DNA of 35,689 bases from Pelagimonas varians (GTDB lineage: Bacteria > Pseudomonadota > Alphaproteobacteria > Rhodobacterales > Rhodobacteraceae): positions 1-35,689 of the forward strand of contig NZ_QKMF01000027.1 of assembly GCF_003208435.1 (NCBI RefSeq). The letters are read 5' to 3'. The position numbers were made by a program, and so were the translations under genes. The notes beneath the pieces are model-generated. The model was not told the origin of the DNA. It saw only the letters and a list, made by a program, of their open reading frames with translations, and searched no databases. Of this stretch, positions 17,386 through 24,995 are shown piece after piece. The number at the start of each line of letters is the position of its first letter. Position 1 is the first letter of the stretch.

Positions 17386-17616
17386 TGAGCAAGACTTGAA
17401 TATTGGAAAGTCGGGCGGAGATCTGCCTTTAGCCGCGTCTGCAAAGGCATCGGGCCAGAACGGCAAAAGCGGCCGTTCAAACCTTAGCTGACCAAAATCC
17501 ACAAGCTGCGCCAGGTATCAAGGTCAGCTAAGCGCAGAAACCAGACTTTGCAAAGTTGGGTCATGCATAGTCTCGCAAAGAACGAACGGCCCACACCCGA
17601 CCTTGGCCAGATCAAC

Positions 17617-17704
17617 CAACGCCGCGTTGCAGCTTCACCAGACCAGCCATTCGACACACCGTGCAGCATTTTCGATGACCGGAGGGAAGGTCAGCGGACA
17701 AAGC
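17617..17704 (+). repeat. Dispersed repeat A, copy 1
   Basis: 88 bp that match 23173-23260 in the same orientation with few differences, including a shared 20-base run CAGCCATTCGACACACCGTG. The repeat is non-coding in both places and lies in a gene-poor spacer both times. Confidence 0.85.
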
Positions 17705-17780
17705 GCCAATTTGCTGCGCTTGCGCCAAAGTCAGCTTCGAGGGAGTTTCAATAAGAGATAATTTTTAGAAGGTGTTCATG

Positions 17781-17798
17781 GCTGACGCTGGCGTCAGC
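17781..17798. terminator. Hairpin downstream of the deiodinase-like gene
   Basis: GCTGACG and CGTCAGC pair perfectly around CTGG (7-bp stem, extendable by a C-G pair). It is 29 bp past the stop of the minus-strand gene ending at 17827. No T-run follows on either strand, so it may be an mRNA-stabilising hairpin rather than an intrinsic terminator. Confidence 0.4.
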
Positions 17799-17826
17799 TT
17801 AACTCACCTATGCCAATGTTCATCAC

Positions 17827-18540
17827 CTAGCAGGTCGTGTGCTTTGATCCGCTCTTAGGGCGGTTGAAGAGTAACCGCAAATTGCGCTTTATGATGTTTG
17901 TCCAGAAAAGGAACGGCAAACCTTTCAAGAAATCCGCGGCAGAGCCTTTGCCTGCGTTGCCCAGTGTTCTGAACACAGTTGTTGGAAGCGCGGGTCGAAA
18001 GTAGGGTTTTGATGTAACCGCACGTCCGGCAAGAAGGGCCTGCAATGCCTTTCGGGTTGCGGTCGGATTGTTCCAATCGGCGCGGTAAGCCACGCATCCA
18101 CCTTTATTGATGATGAACACGGCGTTCGGCATGCTGCCGTAGGCCGCGTGGGCTTTCCCTTCCAACCCATCGACAAAGACGGTTCTGGTCTCTCCATCCT
18201 CGCAGGTTAAACGCACCGCACAGCCCATTTTATCATCAAAGCTTTTGTGGCTTTGGATGTCAGCCCCGGGATGAGCTTCTCGGACATATAACACTGCAGA
18301 GCTTGCGCCATCTGTCTGGGCGAGAGGCTGCATGATGCCACGTCTGCTTTGGAATAGGGGGCATGTGATGCTTCCCATTTCCAGAACAAGAAATTCGCCC
18401 GAAAAATCAAGCAGGTTCTTGGTTTCACCGGTTGCAGTCGTCAATTCAAAGTCGGGTGCTTTGTCGCCGACACTCGGGCCGACCTCCGTATCAAAGTCAT
18501 AGTCGCCAGTCGAGAATTCGTCGTAATTGTAGCTATTCAT
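17827..18540 (-). CDS. Thioredoxin-fold protein resembling iodothyronine deiodinases (Cys form)
   Basis: A 237-residue soluble protein. The middle part follows the deiodinase/redoxin pattern: VGDKAPDFEL (about 24-33), then EMGSITCPLF with Cys60 where deiodinases have selenocysteine (GSCT-U-PPF), then YVREAHPGADIQ (85-96), matching the deiodinase Y-x-x-EAHP motif, then a C-terminal strand YGSMPNAVFIINKGG. There is no second Cys in a CxxC arrangement. The start at 18540 overlaps the MarR stop by 8 bp, so the genes form an operon and MarR probably controls it. A redox role is likely; a substrate, iodinated or not, cannot be assigned. The C-terminal 60 residues are basic and unlike the core. Confidence 0.78.
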   Translation of the reverse strand: MNSYNYDEFSTGDYDFDTEVGPSVGDKAPDFELTTATGETKNLLDFSGEFLVLEMGSITCPLFQSRRGIMQPLAQTDGASSAVLYVREAHPGADIQSHKSFDDKMGCAVRLTCEDGETRTVFVDGLEGKAHAAYGSMPNAVFIINKGGCVAYRADWNNPTATRKALQALLAGRAVTSKPYFRPALPTTVFRTLGNAGKGSAADFLKGLPFLFWTNIIKRNLRLLFNRPKSGSKHTTC

Positions 18541-19006
18541 CCGTGATGACCCTTTGTGCTGAAACATTTTGCGGTGCGGCGGACAGGTTCTCTGTCATTG
18601 CGCGCAAGGTGCTTATGGTGGTTTCGATATCCTTGGCCGGAATCCCAGCCAGCGCCTGCCCGATAAGACCCTGGGCGATCGGGACCAATTCGGTCTCAAG
18701 CGCCGTTCCACGAGGGCTAAGGGTGACGATGCTGCGCCGTCGATCCGCCGCGTCTTCTGTCCGCATGACGAGTTTTTTGCGCACCATCGTGTCGATCAGG
18801 CGCGTCACGGTTGTTCTGTCTTTAAACGTGACTTCGGCCACAGCGCCTGGGCTTTGCGGCCCCTTTTGCCAAAGGACCAGCAGTATCGCCCATTCTTCCG
18901 GGCTGACGGTGTGGCCTGCCTTGCCAAACAACACGCTCAGCTTCTTGCGCGTCAAGAAGCCAAGACGGTTCACCCAATGAAGTGGAATCGCATCATAATC
19001 AAACAT
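18533..19006 (-). CDS. MarR-family transcriptional regulator
   Basis: A 157-residue MarR protein. The winged helix-turn-helix spans about residues 30-95, with PEEWAILLVLWQKGPQSPGAV, split as PEEWAILLVLW and GPQSPGAVAEV, the recognition helix DRTTVTRLIDTMVRKKLV and the wing DAADRRRSIVTLSPRG. MarR proteins bind as dimers to palindromes and are released by ligands or oxidation. I prefer the ATG at 19006; a TTG at 19021 would lie inside the operator candidate. It is the first gene of a two-gene operon with the deiodinase-like redox protein, which is probably its target. Confidence 0.92.
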   Translation of the reverse strand: MFDYDAIPLHWVNRLGFLTRKKLSVLFGKAGHTVSPEEWAILLVLWQKGPQSPGAVAEVTFKDRTTVTRLIDTMVRKKLVMRTEDAADRRRSIVTLSPRGTALETELVPIAQGLIGQALAGIPAKDIETTISTLRAMTENLSAAPQNVSAQRVITDE

Positions 19007-19015
19007 ATTTGCAAC

Positions 19016-19030
19016 ATACAACTATTGTAT
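19016..19030. promoter_or_regulatory. Candidate MarR operator
   Basis: ATACAACTATTGTAT has perfect 6-bp inverted arms (ATACAA/TTGTAT) with a 3-bp centre and begins 10 bp upstream of the marR-type start codon. Size and place are typical for MarR autoregulation. Confidence 0.6.
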
Positions 19031-19358
19031 TCGACAAGCAAGTTTTGACTTATTCCTCAGCTGGTGCTGATACCACACAGCCGCCATTCGCTGCGAAGTA
19101 GAGATCGTGTAACTATGGGCTCAGACCTGCCTTGCGGCGGTGCCGCAGCAAGTCTGCAGCGAAATCACCTGTGATCCCGGTTGCCCAAAGACCGCAGGCA
19201 ACCCTTCCAAGTCATTCGTGCAGAGTGCAGCATTGGCCCAACTTTGGCTGAGAGGGCGGAGACCTGCCATTCGCTGCGAATTTGAACAATGTCTGCTTTA
19301 CGAAACGTAACTGCTGGTGAGCCTGAGTTGAGCTAAGAACAACTCGGTGGCCGACCAC
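19031..19358. other. Spacer with dispersed repeat B
   Basis: No gene is visible in this 330-bp stretch between the MarR promoter and the AraC gene stop. Most of it (about 19117-19290) is a copy of a repeat that also occurs inverted at 29340-29590 and in part at 27064-27150. Confidence 0.6.
19117..19290 (+). repeat. Dispersed repeat B, copy 1
   Basis: The 44 bp at 19202-19245 match the reverse complement of 29442-29485 with three differences. Flanking parts (GGGCTC...CCTTGCGGCGG before, GGGCGGA...TTCGCTGCG after) also match in the same order. The first part (CTTGCGGC, GCAG, CTGCAGCGAAA) also matches 27064-27150. Confidence 0.8.
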
Positions 19359-20345
19359 CTAAGACCGGTACTCCTTTGGCGACATGCCTGTCCAATTCCG
19401 GAATGCACGAGTGAAGTTGGCACGGTTGGTGTACCCAAGCTCACTGGCAATGGCTGAAATTGTCTCTTGCGAATTTGCGACACGTTGGAGGGAAAACTCC
19501 TTGCGTAAATCGTTCTTAAGGACAGAAAGGCTGGTTTCTTCGTCTTTCAGCAGCACCTGCAATCGCCAGCGTTTCAGGCCAAGCGCGGCTGCGACATCGT
19601 CGATCCCAAAGTCAGGGTTTCTCAAGTTCGCAGCCAACAATTCGCTCACGGTTGCGGCGCAAGAGGTAGACTCAGTATACAACGGCATCAATGGCTTGGT
19701 CGGTATGTGCTCGTCCAATGGAGCTATTTCAAGGGACAATATGTCCGACCTGAACCTCATACTCATACCCGCAACACCTGCAACGACTGAGGTTCGAGGA
19801 AGGAAGTCGGCAGGAACAATCCTGTCATCCGATATCACGACAACGATCTCATCTGTGTCCCACGCTGGTCCGGCAGCCCGCATTAGAATTTCGCAGAAAA
19901 ACCCTGCGGCCAGAGCGTCGGCCTGTGCGCTCTCGGCCGATACCCCTTTGGGTCGAGCCAATCGCCAAAGGCAGGTTTTCCCGTCAACCTCCAGCTTGTA
20001 CACTGCGGCTCCGCCCTGTCCGGATGCCATCGCCGCAAACTTGATAAAGAAATCCCCGACAGTCTTTGACACCTCCATCAGCGGTGTGATCGGTGCCCAA
20101 TGTCCCCGGGCCATTCGTCTCCCACAATGAACTGCAAAGTGAGGGTCGCCTGAGCGGTCTGCCGCCCAGGCCAAGAAACCGTAAACAATATTTGCGGGGA
20201 GCTGGATGCTGCCATTCCCGATGTTCTCTGTCTCGACAGAGAGTTGCTTCGCCAACTCCGCATTTGTGCACCCTCGCTCAATCAGCGCTTCAAAAACAGG
20301 ATGCAGAAAGCTGATGCTCATAGTGGCAAGTTTTGAATCAGGCAT
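19359..20345 (-). CDS. AraC-family transcriptional regulator
   Basis: A protein of about 328 residues of the AraC family with an N-terminal arabinose-binding-like/OruR-type domain (FLHPVFEALIERGCTNAELA, then ANIVYGFLAWAADRSGDPHF). The C-terminal double helix-turn-helix ends in IASELGYTNRANFTRAFRNW and GMSPKEYRS. It is divergent from the exported dipeptidase homologue and probably activates that gene and the following porin. The start is uncertain: the frame is open to a GTG at 20414 (351 residues), and the ATG at 20345 is my preference. Neither has a clear ribosome-binding site. Confidence 0.9.
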   Translation of the reverse strand: MPDSKLATMSISFLHPVFEALIERGCTNAELAKQLSVETENIGNGSIQLPANIVYGFLAWAADRSGDPHFAVHCGRRMARGHWAPITPLMEVSKTVGDFFIKFAAMASGQGGAAVYKLEVDGKTCLWRLARPKGVSAESAQADALAAGFFCEILMRAAGPAWDTDEIVVVISDDRIVPADFLPRTSVVAGVAGMSMRFRSDILSLEIAPLDEHIPTKPLMPLYTESTSCAATVSELLAANLRNPDFGIDDVAAALGLKRWRLQVLLKDEETSLSVLKNDLRKEFSLQRVANSQETISAIASELGYTNRANFTRAFRNWTGMSPKEYRS

Positions 20346-20511
20346 GCTGTACCGTATCACATAATCAAAACCCAAGGTGTCATCGCGAAAGAAAAATCGA
20401 CCACTTTCTGACACAATGATACCATGTCGAACTGGAAAGAAATCGAAAGTGCAATAGTATTTGGTCAGTCACTTAAGACGGACAACACAATAACTTTCCG
20501 GGAGACACGTA

Positions 20512-21753
20512 ATGAAAAGCCTATTGTCCGCCATTGCGGTGACAGCCTGTTTGGCTGGACCACTTGCAGCCAGCGAGGAAAGCAAAACCTGGGACGCTTC
20601 CGACGAAGCCAAGCAATTCGTCGTCGACACTATCGTGATTGGGATGCTGGCCAGTCCCTACGGAACCGGCTGGACCGATTACGATCAGTTGCACACGTAT
20701 TTTGAACGCGCCCGCGACAACGGCATAACCGGTCATGAGATGACTCTGGCAGCTGCCGACATGTCGTTTGAGACCTTGCAGGAACAGCATTATCACTTTC
20801 GGGCGGCTATGGCTGAACAGCCGGACAAATATCAGATTGTAAACAACACCCGCGATATCGAAGCCGCGCATCTGCATGGGAAAACCGCCGTGCTGTGGAA
20901 CAGCCAAACTGCGACGATCCTGAACGGTGACCTCAAGAAAATGGCGTTGCTCAAGGACATGGGCATCAAGAGCATGATCCTTGCATACAACGATATTTTT
21001 CGGACCGGTTCGGGCCAATTGGCGGCATACAACGGCAATGATATCGGCCTGACCACATGGGGAAAGGCGGTGATCGACGAATTGGTGCGGTTTGGTATCC
21101 TACTTGATCTGAGCCATACCGGGTCGAAAACGGCCAATGACGCCATGGCATACATGGAAGAAAACTACCCAGGAGTGCCATTTGTCTACACACACTCGGT
21201 TCCCGCCGGGCTGTACACAAGCGAACCCGGCGCGACCCCTCGCGGCTGTTACCGGGCAATACCGGACGATGAAGCGCTGCGTGCGGCCAAATCAGGGGGC
21301 TACGTTGCACCCACATTCACCGAATGGATGTTGGATGGGATCTGGCCAGATGACATATCGCCCGAACAGGCCGCCGACATGATCGACTATTACGTACAAC
21401 TGGTTGGTGTCGATCATGTGGGCATTGCCACAGACGACATGTTCTCGACTGAGCTGGTGGTCAAATTCGCAACAGCCAATGCCAGTATGTACGATGATGG
21501 CGGCTATATGATTGATGCTTTCAATAATGGAGCAACCGGCAACGGCGAACTGGCAAAAATCCTTGCGGCCATAACAGACGACCTTTGGGCGCGCGGCTAC
21601 ACCAACGAGGATCTCGCCAAGATCTATGGTGGTAACAAGATGCGCGTTTATTCGCAGGTCTGGGAAGGTGTTGCGCCTGAACAATTCACCAAGAATTATC
21701 CGGAACGGCTGCGGATGCGTCAGGAGCTGCGGGACTACTTCTACTCAAGGTAA
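20512..21753 (+). CDS. Exported membrane dipeptidase homologue (peptidase M19), divergent metal site
   Basis: A 413-residue protein with a signal peptide (residues 1-20, ending LAAS). It resembles renal-dipeptidase-type M19 enzymes: [11 protein letters not shown] (H202), VYTHSVPAG (H228), the [15 protein letters not shown] stretch and [11 protein letters not shown]. Classical M19 enzymes are zinc dipeptidases active on L-D dipeptides. However, the N-terminal H-x-D metal motif is replaced (VVDTIVIGM at 37-45), and the bridging Glu region reads VLWNSQ. Two histidines remain, so metal binding may be altered or lost. It starts at an ATG with GGGAG upstream, divergent from AraC, and is followed by an OprB-like porin. 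Confidence 0.85.
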   Translation: MKSLLSAIAVTACLAGPLAASEESKTWDASDEAKQFVVDTIVIGMLASPYGTGWTDYDQLHTYFERARDNGITGHEMTLAAADMSFETLQEQHYHFRAAMAEQPDKYQIVNNTRDIEAAHLHGKTAVLWNSQTATILNGDLKKMALLKDMGIKSMILAYNDIFRTGSGQLAAYNGNDIGLTTWGKAVIDELVRFGILLDLSHTGSKTANDAMAYMEENYPGVPFVYTHSVPAGLYTSEPGATPRGCYRAIPDDEALRAAKSGGYVAPTFTEWMLDGIWPDDISPEQAADMIDYYVQLVGVDHVGIATDDMFSTELVVKFATANASMYDDGGYMIDAFNNGATGNGELAKILAAITDDLWARGYTNEDLAKIYGGNKMRVYSQVWEGVAPEQFTKNYPERLRMRQELRDYFYSR

Positions 21754-21776
21754 CTGAGATGCGAATTGCACGGAAA

Positions 21777-21810
21777 CTGCCTGTCTTCATCGAGGCAGGT
21801 GGTTTCTTTT
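21777..21810 (+). terminator. Hairpin between dipeptidase and porin genes
   Basis: CTGCCT pairs with AGGCAG around a 10-nt loop, followed by GTGGTTTCTTTT. It lies 24 bp after the dipeptidase stop and 44 bp before the porin start. It may be a weak terminator or attenuator that tunes porin expression. Confidence 0.4.
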
Positions 21811-21841
21811 GATTTCTGTGGTGACCATTGGAGAAGCCGGA

Positions 21842-23032
21842 ATGAAGAATCAGATTGTGCGACTTCTGGCTGCTGCATTCATGTCGTTGACGGCAACGGG
21901 GGCCGTGGCCCAGCAGGGCCTGTCTGGCCCATCGTCGGTTGAAGCAGACCTGACGGGGGACGGATTGACCGACCCGCAAATTCGCTCGGATTTTCCGCGC
22001 AACGTCGCGCCGGGATGGTTTGAGTGGAAAGATGACCTTGCTCAGCGCGGACTTCGCTTCAATCTGGATTATCTGGCGCTTGGACAATCCTCAAATGCAG
22101 ATGTGGGTGCTGGCGAAGCAGCCAGTGGCATTTTCCGGCTCTATGGAAGTTGGCAGGCGACAGAACTCGGCTCGCTGACTTTCAAAGTAGAAGATCGGCA
22201 TTCTTACACGTCGGTTGCGCCGCAATTTCTTGGTCTCGACGGCGGGGCCTTGTCGATCACCGGCACCGCCTTCAATGACAATGGAACAATGCTCACCAAC
22301 CTGTTCTGGACGCAGCGTGCCGCGGACGGGTCCTGGACATTGCAGATTGGTCAAATAGACGTGACCGATTTTGTCGATATCTATGGCGCGGTCAGCCCCT
22401 ATACAGCTTTCCAGAACCTTGCTTTCAACACCAATCCAACGATCAACACACCCAACCCTGGCCTTGGAGTTGCCGGGGGAGCAAAGCTGGGAAGTAATTT
22501 CTATGTTGTTGGAAGTCTGGCGGACACAAACGCCGATCCCAGCAGTCCCGACTTGGATGTTTTCCGCCACGGAAACCTCTTCAAAAGTTTTGAATTGGGC
22601 TACACTTCCGGGTTTGACCGGTTATTCCTCGACAACGTTCATCTTACAGTGTGGCATGCAGATGCCGCCGATGACGGGAGTCGCTCTGAAGATTATGGTG
22701 CGGTATTTTCTGCCGCGTGGCTGGTCGACAACACGTGGATGCCTTTTGTTCGTGCGGGTGCATCCAAAGGAACAGCCGCGCTTTATGACAAATCAGTTTC
22801 CACTGGCATTGCTTATTATGGCCGTAACACCGACGGGGCGGGCATTGGCCTGAACTGGGCTGAGGCCAACGGCATAAACGGCAGCCAATTCACCGCAGAG
22901 GCGTTTTACCGGTTCTCGATTTCGCCGGGGCTGCAAATCACACCATCCATCCAGTTTATCGACAACCCGCTACTCAACCCGGGGCAAAGTAGCATCACCT
23001 TGGTGGGGCTTCGTACCAGAATCGTGTTCTGA
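21842..23032 (+). CDS. OprB-like carbohydrate porin
   Basis: A 396-residue outer-membrane protein. It starts with a signal peptide (MKNQIVRLL to GAVAQQ, about residues 1-24). The mature part has many alternating aromatic strands and ends in Phe (RTRIVF), the beta-barrel assembly signature. The segment GLRFNLDYLALGQSS and the late LQITPSIQFIDNP fit the OprB family (PF04966). Such barrels pass small solutes through the outer membrane. The ATG at 21842 has GGAGAAGCCGGA upstream; the longer frame from 21809 lacks this support. It is 88 bp downstream of the dipeptidase gene, likely in one AraC-controlled unit. Confidence 0.86.
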   Translation: MKNQIVRLLAAAFMSLTATGAVAQQGLSGPSSVEADLTGDGLTDPQIRSDFPRNVAPGWFEWKDDLAQRGLRFNLDYLALGQSSNADVGAGEAASGIFRLYGSWQATELGSLTFKVEDRHSYTSVAPQFLGLDGGALSITGTAFNDNGTMLTNLFWTQRAADGSWTLQIGQIDVTDFVDIYGAVSPYTAFQNLAFNTNPTINTPNPGLGVAGGAKLGSNFYVVGSLADTNADPSSPDLDVFRHGNLFKSFELGYTSGFDRLFLDNVHLTVWHADAADDGSRSEDYGAVFSAAWLVDNTWMPFVRAGASKGTAALYDKSVSTGIAYYGRNTDGAGIGLNWAEANGINGSQFTAEAFYRFSISPGLQITPSIQFIDNPLLNPGQSSITLVGLRTRIVF

Positions 23033-23720
23033 GCAATCCGGCAAATAGTTTCGGGGTGAAACTTGGCTACCACTCGCAAAGCAGACTTTGGGTTGATACC
23101 GGGCCAAGGTCGGTTAAGGGCCGTTTGTGCCGACCGTCGCGAACGGCCCTGAGCAGCCTTTGGCAGGGAAGCCAAACGCCGCGATGCAGCTTCACCGGAC
23201 CAGCCATTCGACACACCGTGCAGCATTTTCGAAGAACGAAGGGAAGGTCGCGGACAAAGCCGCCATTCCCGTCGTTGGCGACAATGACGGCGGCCAACCC
23301 GCAGCGGTCATAGACATGGGTGACGCGCCAATTAAGCGGCGGGTGTATAATATCTTTGGTCCATCTCACCAAAAGCGGCCACTCACCGAACCGGGCGGGC
23401 TACGTCCAAAGCTGCGGGCCGCATCAGGGGCAGCACTGCTCAGACAACGACATTTGCAAAGTCGGGCGAGGCCCAACCCTGCCATTGGCTACATCGCTCA
23501 ACGCCGCTGTGCGGCTTCGCCTGCCCCAACGATCCTGCATCGCGCAGCATTTTGCGCATGTGGATGAAGCCAACGCTGACAAAGCGGCAGTTTGTAGTAA
23601 CCTGGAATTGAAACGGCTATTTCGAGGACATTCTTTACGGCCAAGCTATAGTTCCTCGTCCAAGATGCCCGCGACAAAAAAACTCGTGCAATCGCCTCTG
23701 TTACATGGTCAGTAGTGCTA
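23033..23720. other. Gene-free spacer built from degenerate repeats
   Basis: No credible gene lies in these 690 bp. Repeat A copy 2 sits at 23173-23260, and the following 23440-23560 contains further repeat-like words (AAGTCGGGCGAGG, CAACGCCGC, GCAGCATTTTG) similar to repeat A and to 17405. Short frames here show no family features. Confidence 0.6.
23173..23260 (+). repeat. Dispersed repeat A, copy 2
   Basis: Matches 17617-17704 in the same orientation over 88 bp with few changes. Together the two copies bracket, as direct repeats, the segment from the deiodinase-like gene to the porin gene. Confidence 0.85.
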
Positions 23721-24359
23721 ATGGATATTTTGGAACGATTTGTCACGCTTTGGGTGGTTATTGACCCCATAGGTACAATACCAGTGTTTATTGCCGTAAC
23801 CGCAGGCATGGAGGCCAGTGCTCGGCGTTCTGCTGCATTGCTGGCAACCGTGGTCAGCGCGGGTATTTTGCTTTTCTTCCTAGTTTTGGGGCAATTGCTG
23901 ATCGACGCGCTTGGCATAAGCCTTTTGTCCTTTCAGGTGGCGGGAGGCATTGTTCTGTTTCTGTTTGCTCTCACTATGATCTTTGGAGAGCCGAAGCAGG
24001 AAACAGATAAACGGTCGGTGGCATCAGATGAGGATCTGAAGGAAACAGAGCGTCCCTCGCCAGCGATTTTCCCGCTCGCGGTGCCATCTCTCGCATCTCC
24101 GGGCGCGATGCTCGCCATTGTCCTGCTTACAGATAACAATCATACTGCTGTCGCAGACCAGGCACTCACAGCTATGGTCATGATTGGTGTTTTGCTTGTT
24201 GCCTATGCATGTATGCTGTTGGCTGGTCCGATCATCCGTCTGATTGGAAACTCGGGCGCTGCAATTATCAGCCGCGTCATGGGAATGGTTCTTGCTTCGG
24301 TGGCAGCAGACGCTGTCTTGTCAGCCGTTTTAGAAATCGTAAGTACCGGATCGTTGTAA
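23721..24359 (+). CDS. MarC-family integral membrane protein
   Basis: A 212-residue membrane protein with about six hydrophobic segments. Family marks are the N-terminal FVTLWVVIDPIGTIPVF (residues 7-23) and the middle PLAVPSLASPGAM (about 113-125), with a charged cytoplasmic loop (about 90-108) between the halves. MarC proteins were once linked to antibiotic resistance, but their function is unknown. The ATG at 23721 begins the conserved part; a GTG two codons upstream is also possible. It is monocistronic, convergent with the DUF3124 gene. Confidence 0.92.
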   Translation: MDILERFVTLWVVIDPIGTIPVFIAVTAGMEASARRSAALLATVVSAGILLFFLVLGQLLIDALGISLLSFQVAGGIVLFLFALTMIFGEPKQETDKRSVASDEDLKETERPSPAIFPLAVPSLASPGAMLAIVLLTDNNHTAVADQALTAMVMIGVLLVAYACMLLAGPIIRLIGNSGAAIISRVMGMVLASVAADAVLSAVLEIVSTGSL

Positions 24360-24394
24360 GGCCCCGACATTCCGCACCAACGCATTTACAGCAC

Positions 24395-24943
24395 CTATTT
24401 TGTCTCTTCTCCGTCACGTGAAATCACGCGGCCAGAAAGCGAAAAGGAAATCCCGTGCGTGCCATTACCACCGATCATGATCGCCATGACCTCAGGTGAG
24501 CAGGACGCGTTCTTGGATGTCCATTCAAGAAGATAGTTGGCACCAATCCCGCCTCGGTCATCGCGTATCTCTGTCAGGAAATCAGCCGAAGCAAACGGCC
24601 CAAGCTCCAAAGGGGCGGCAAGAAATGCCTTTACATGTTTGCCTGTTTCATCGTGGAACGAGACCGCAGTTAACTCTATTGAATGAATGGGGTCTACGTT
24701 GTGGATCACCAATGTCGAAGCAAGAGGCTGCTTGTCACGTTCCTGAGTATGGATACGCGATAAAGCGGGGACATAAACGGTCTCGGATATAGCACGCAGG
24801 CAAGGGGCTGACACATCCTCGGCCCAAGCGGGCGGTCCTGTGAAAACAGCAAGTACGCCTGTCAGAAGAGTGGGCGCTAGCAGGCCCGTCTTCCTGAACG
24901 GCAAGTGAAACCTTTTTGAGCTGCTGCAATCATGGTCGGTCAT
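24395..24943 (-). CDS. DUF3124 family exported protein
   Basis: A protein of about 182 residues with a signal peptide (Lys/Arg-rich start, hydrophobic GLLAPTLLTGVLAVF, cleavage near PAWAED) and a mature part recognised as DUF3124: VYVPALSRIHT, then ASTLVIHNVDP, LGPFASADFLT and GGIGANYLLEW. It has a predicted all-beta fold and sits in the periplasm; function unknown. I chose the ATG at 24943 because AGGGAAA lies 5 bp upstream; ATGs at 24964 and 24979 are alternatives. It lies 52 bp after the amidohydrolase gene on the same strand, so co-transcription is likely. Confidence 0.85.
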   Translation of the reverse strand: MTDHDCSSSKRFHLPFRKTGLLAPTLLTGVLAVFTGPPAWAEDVSAPCLRAISETVYVPALSRIHTQERDKQPLASTLVIHNVDPIHSIELTAVSFHDETGKHVKAFLAAPLELGPFASADFLTEIRDDRGGIGANYLLEWTSKNASCSPEVMAIMIGGNGTHGISFSLSGRVISRDGEETK

Positions 24944-24995
24944 AGATGTTTCCCTATCCGTCATTTCCTTGGTGGTCATTGAGCCCAGACCAACA

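Larger units (their letters stand above)
17386..17826. other. Gene-free spacer with degenerate repeats
   Basis: About 440 bp after the integrase remnant contain no credible gene. The stretch 17617-17704 is one copy of a dispersed repeat also seen at 23173-23260, and the segment near 17405 (AAGTCGGGCGGAG) resembles one near 23457. A perfect hairpin lies at 17781-17798. The whole looks like eroded mobile or repeat DNA. Confidence 0.6.

Noticed and set aside
17117-17491. 124-codon plus-strand frame as a separate gene
   Set aside because: It reads the integrase remnant in the wrong frame; the frame beginning near 17101 gives the HSLRKT and YGLYSGG motifs.
19551-19566. CAGCAGCACCTGCA, similar to the 3' end of the tRNA-Thr, as a possible second attachment site
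   Set aside because: Only about 11 bases match and it lies inside the AraC coding region. The rest of the T-arm is absent.
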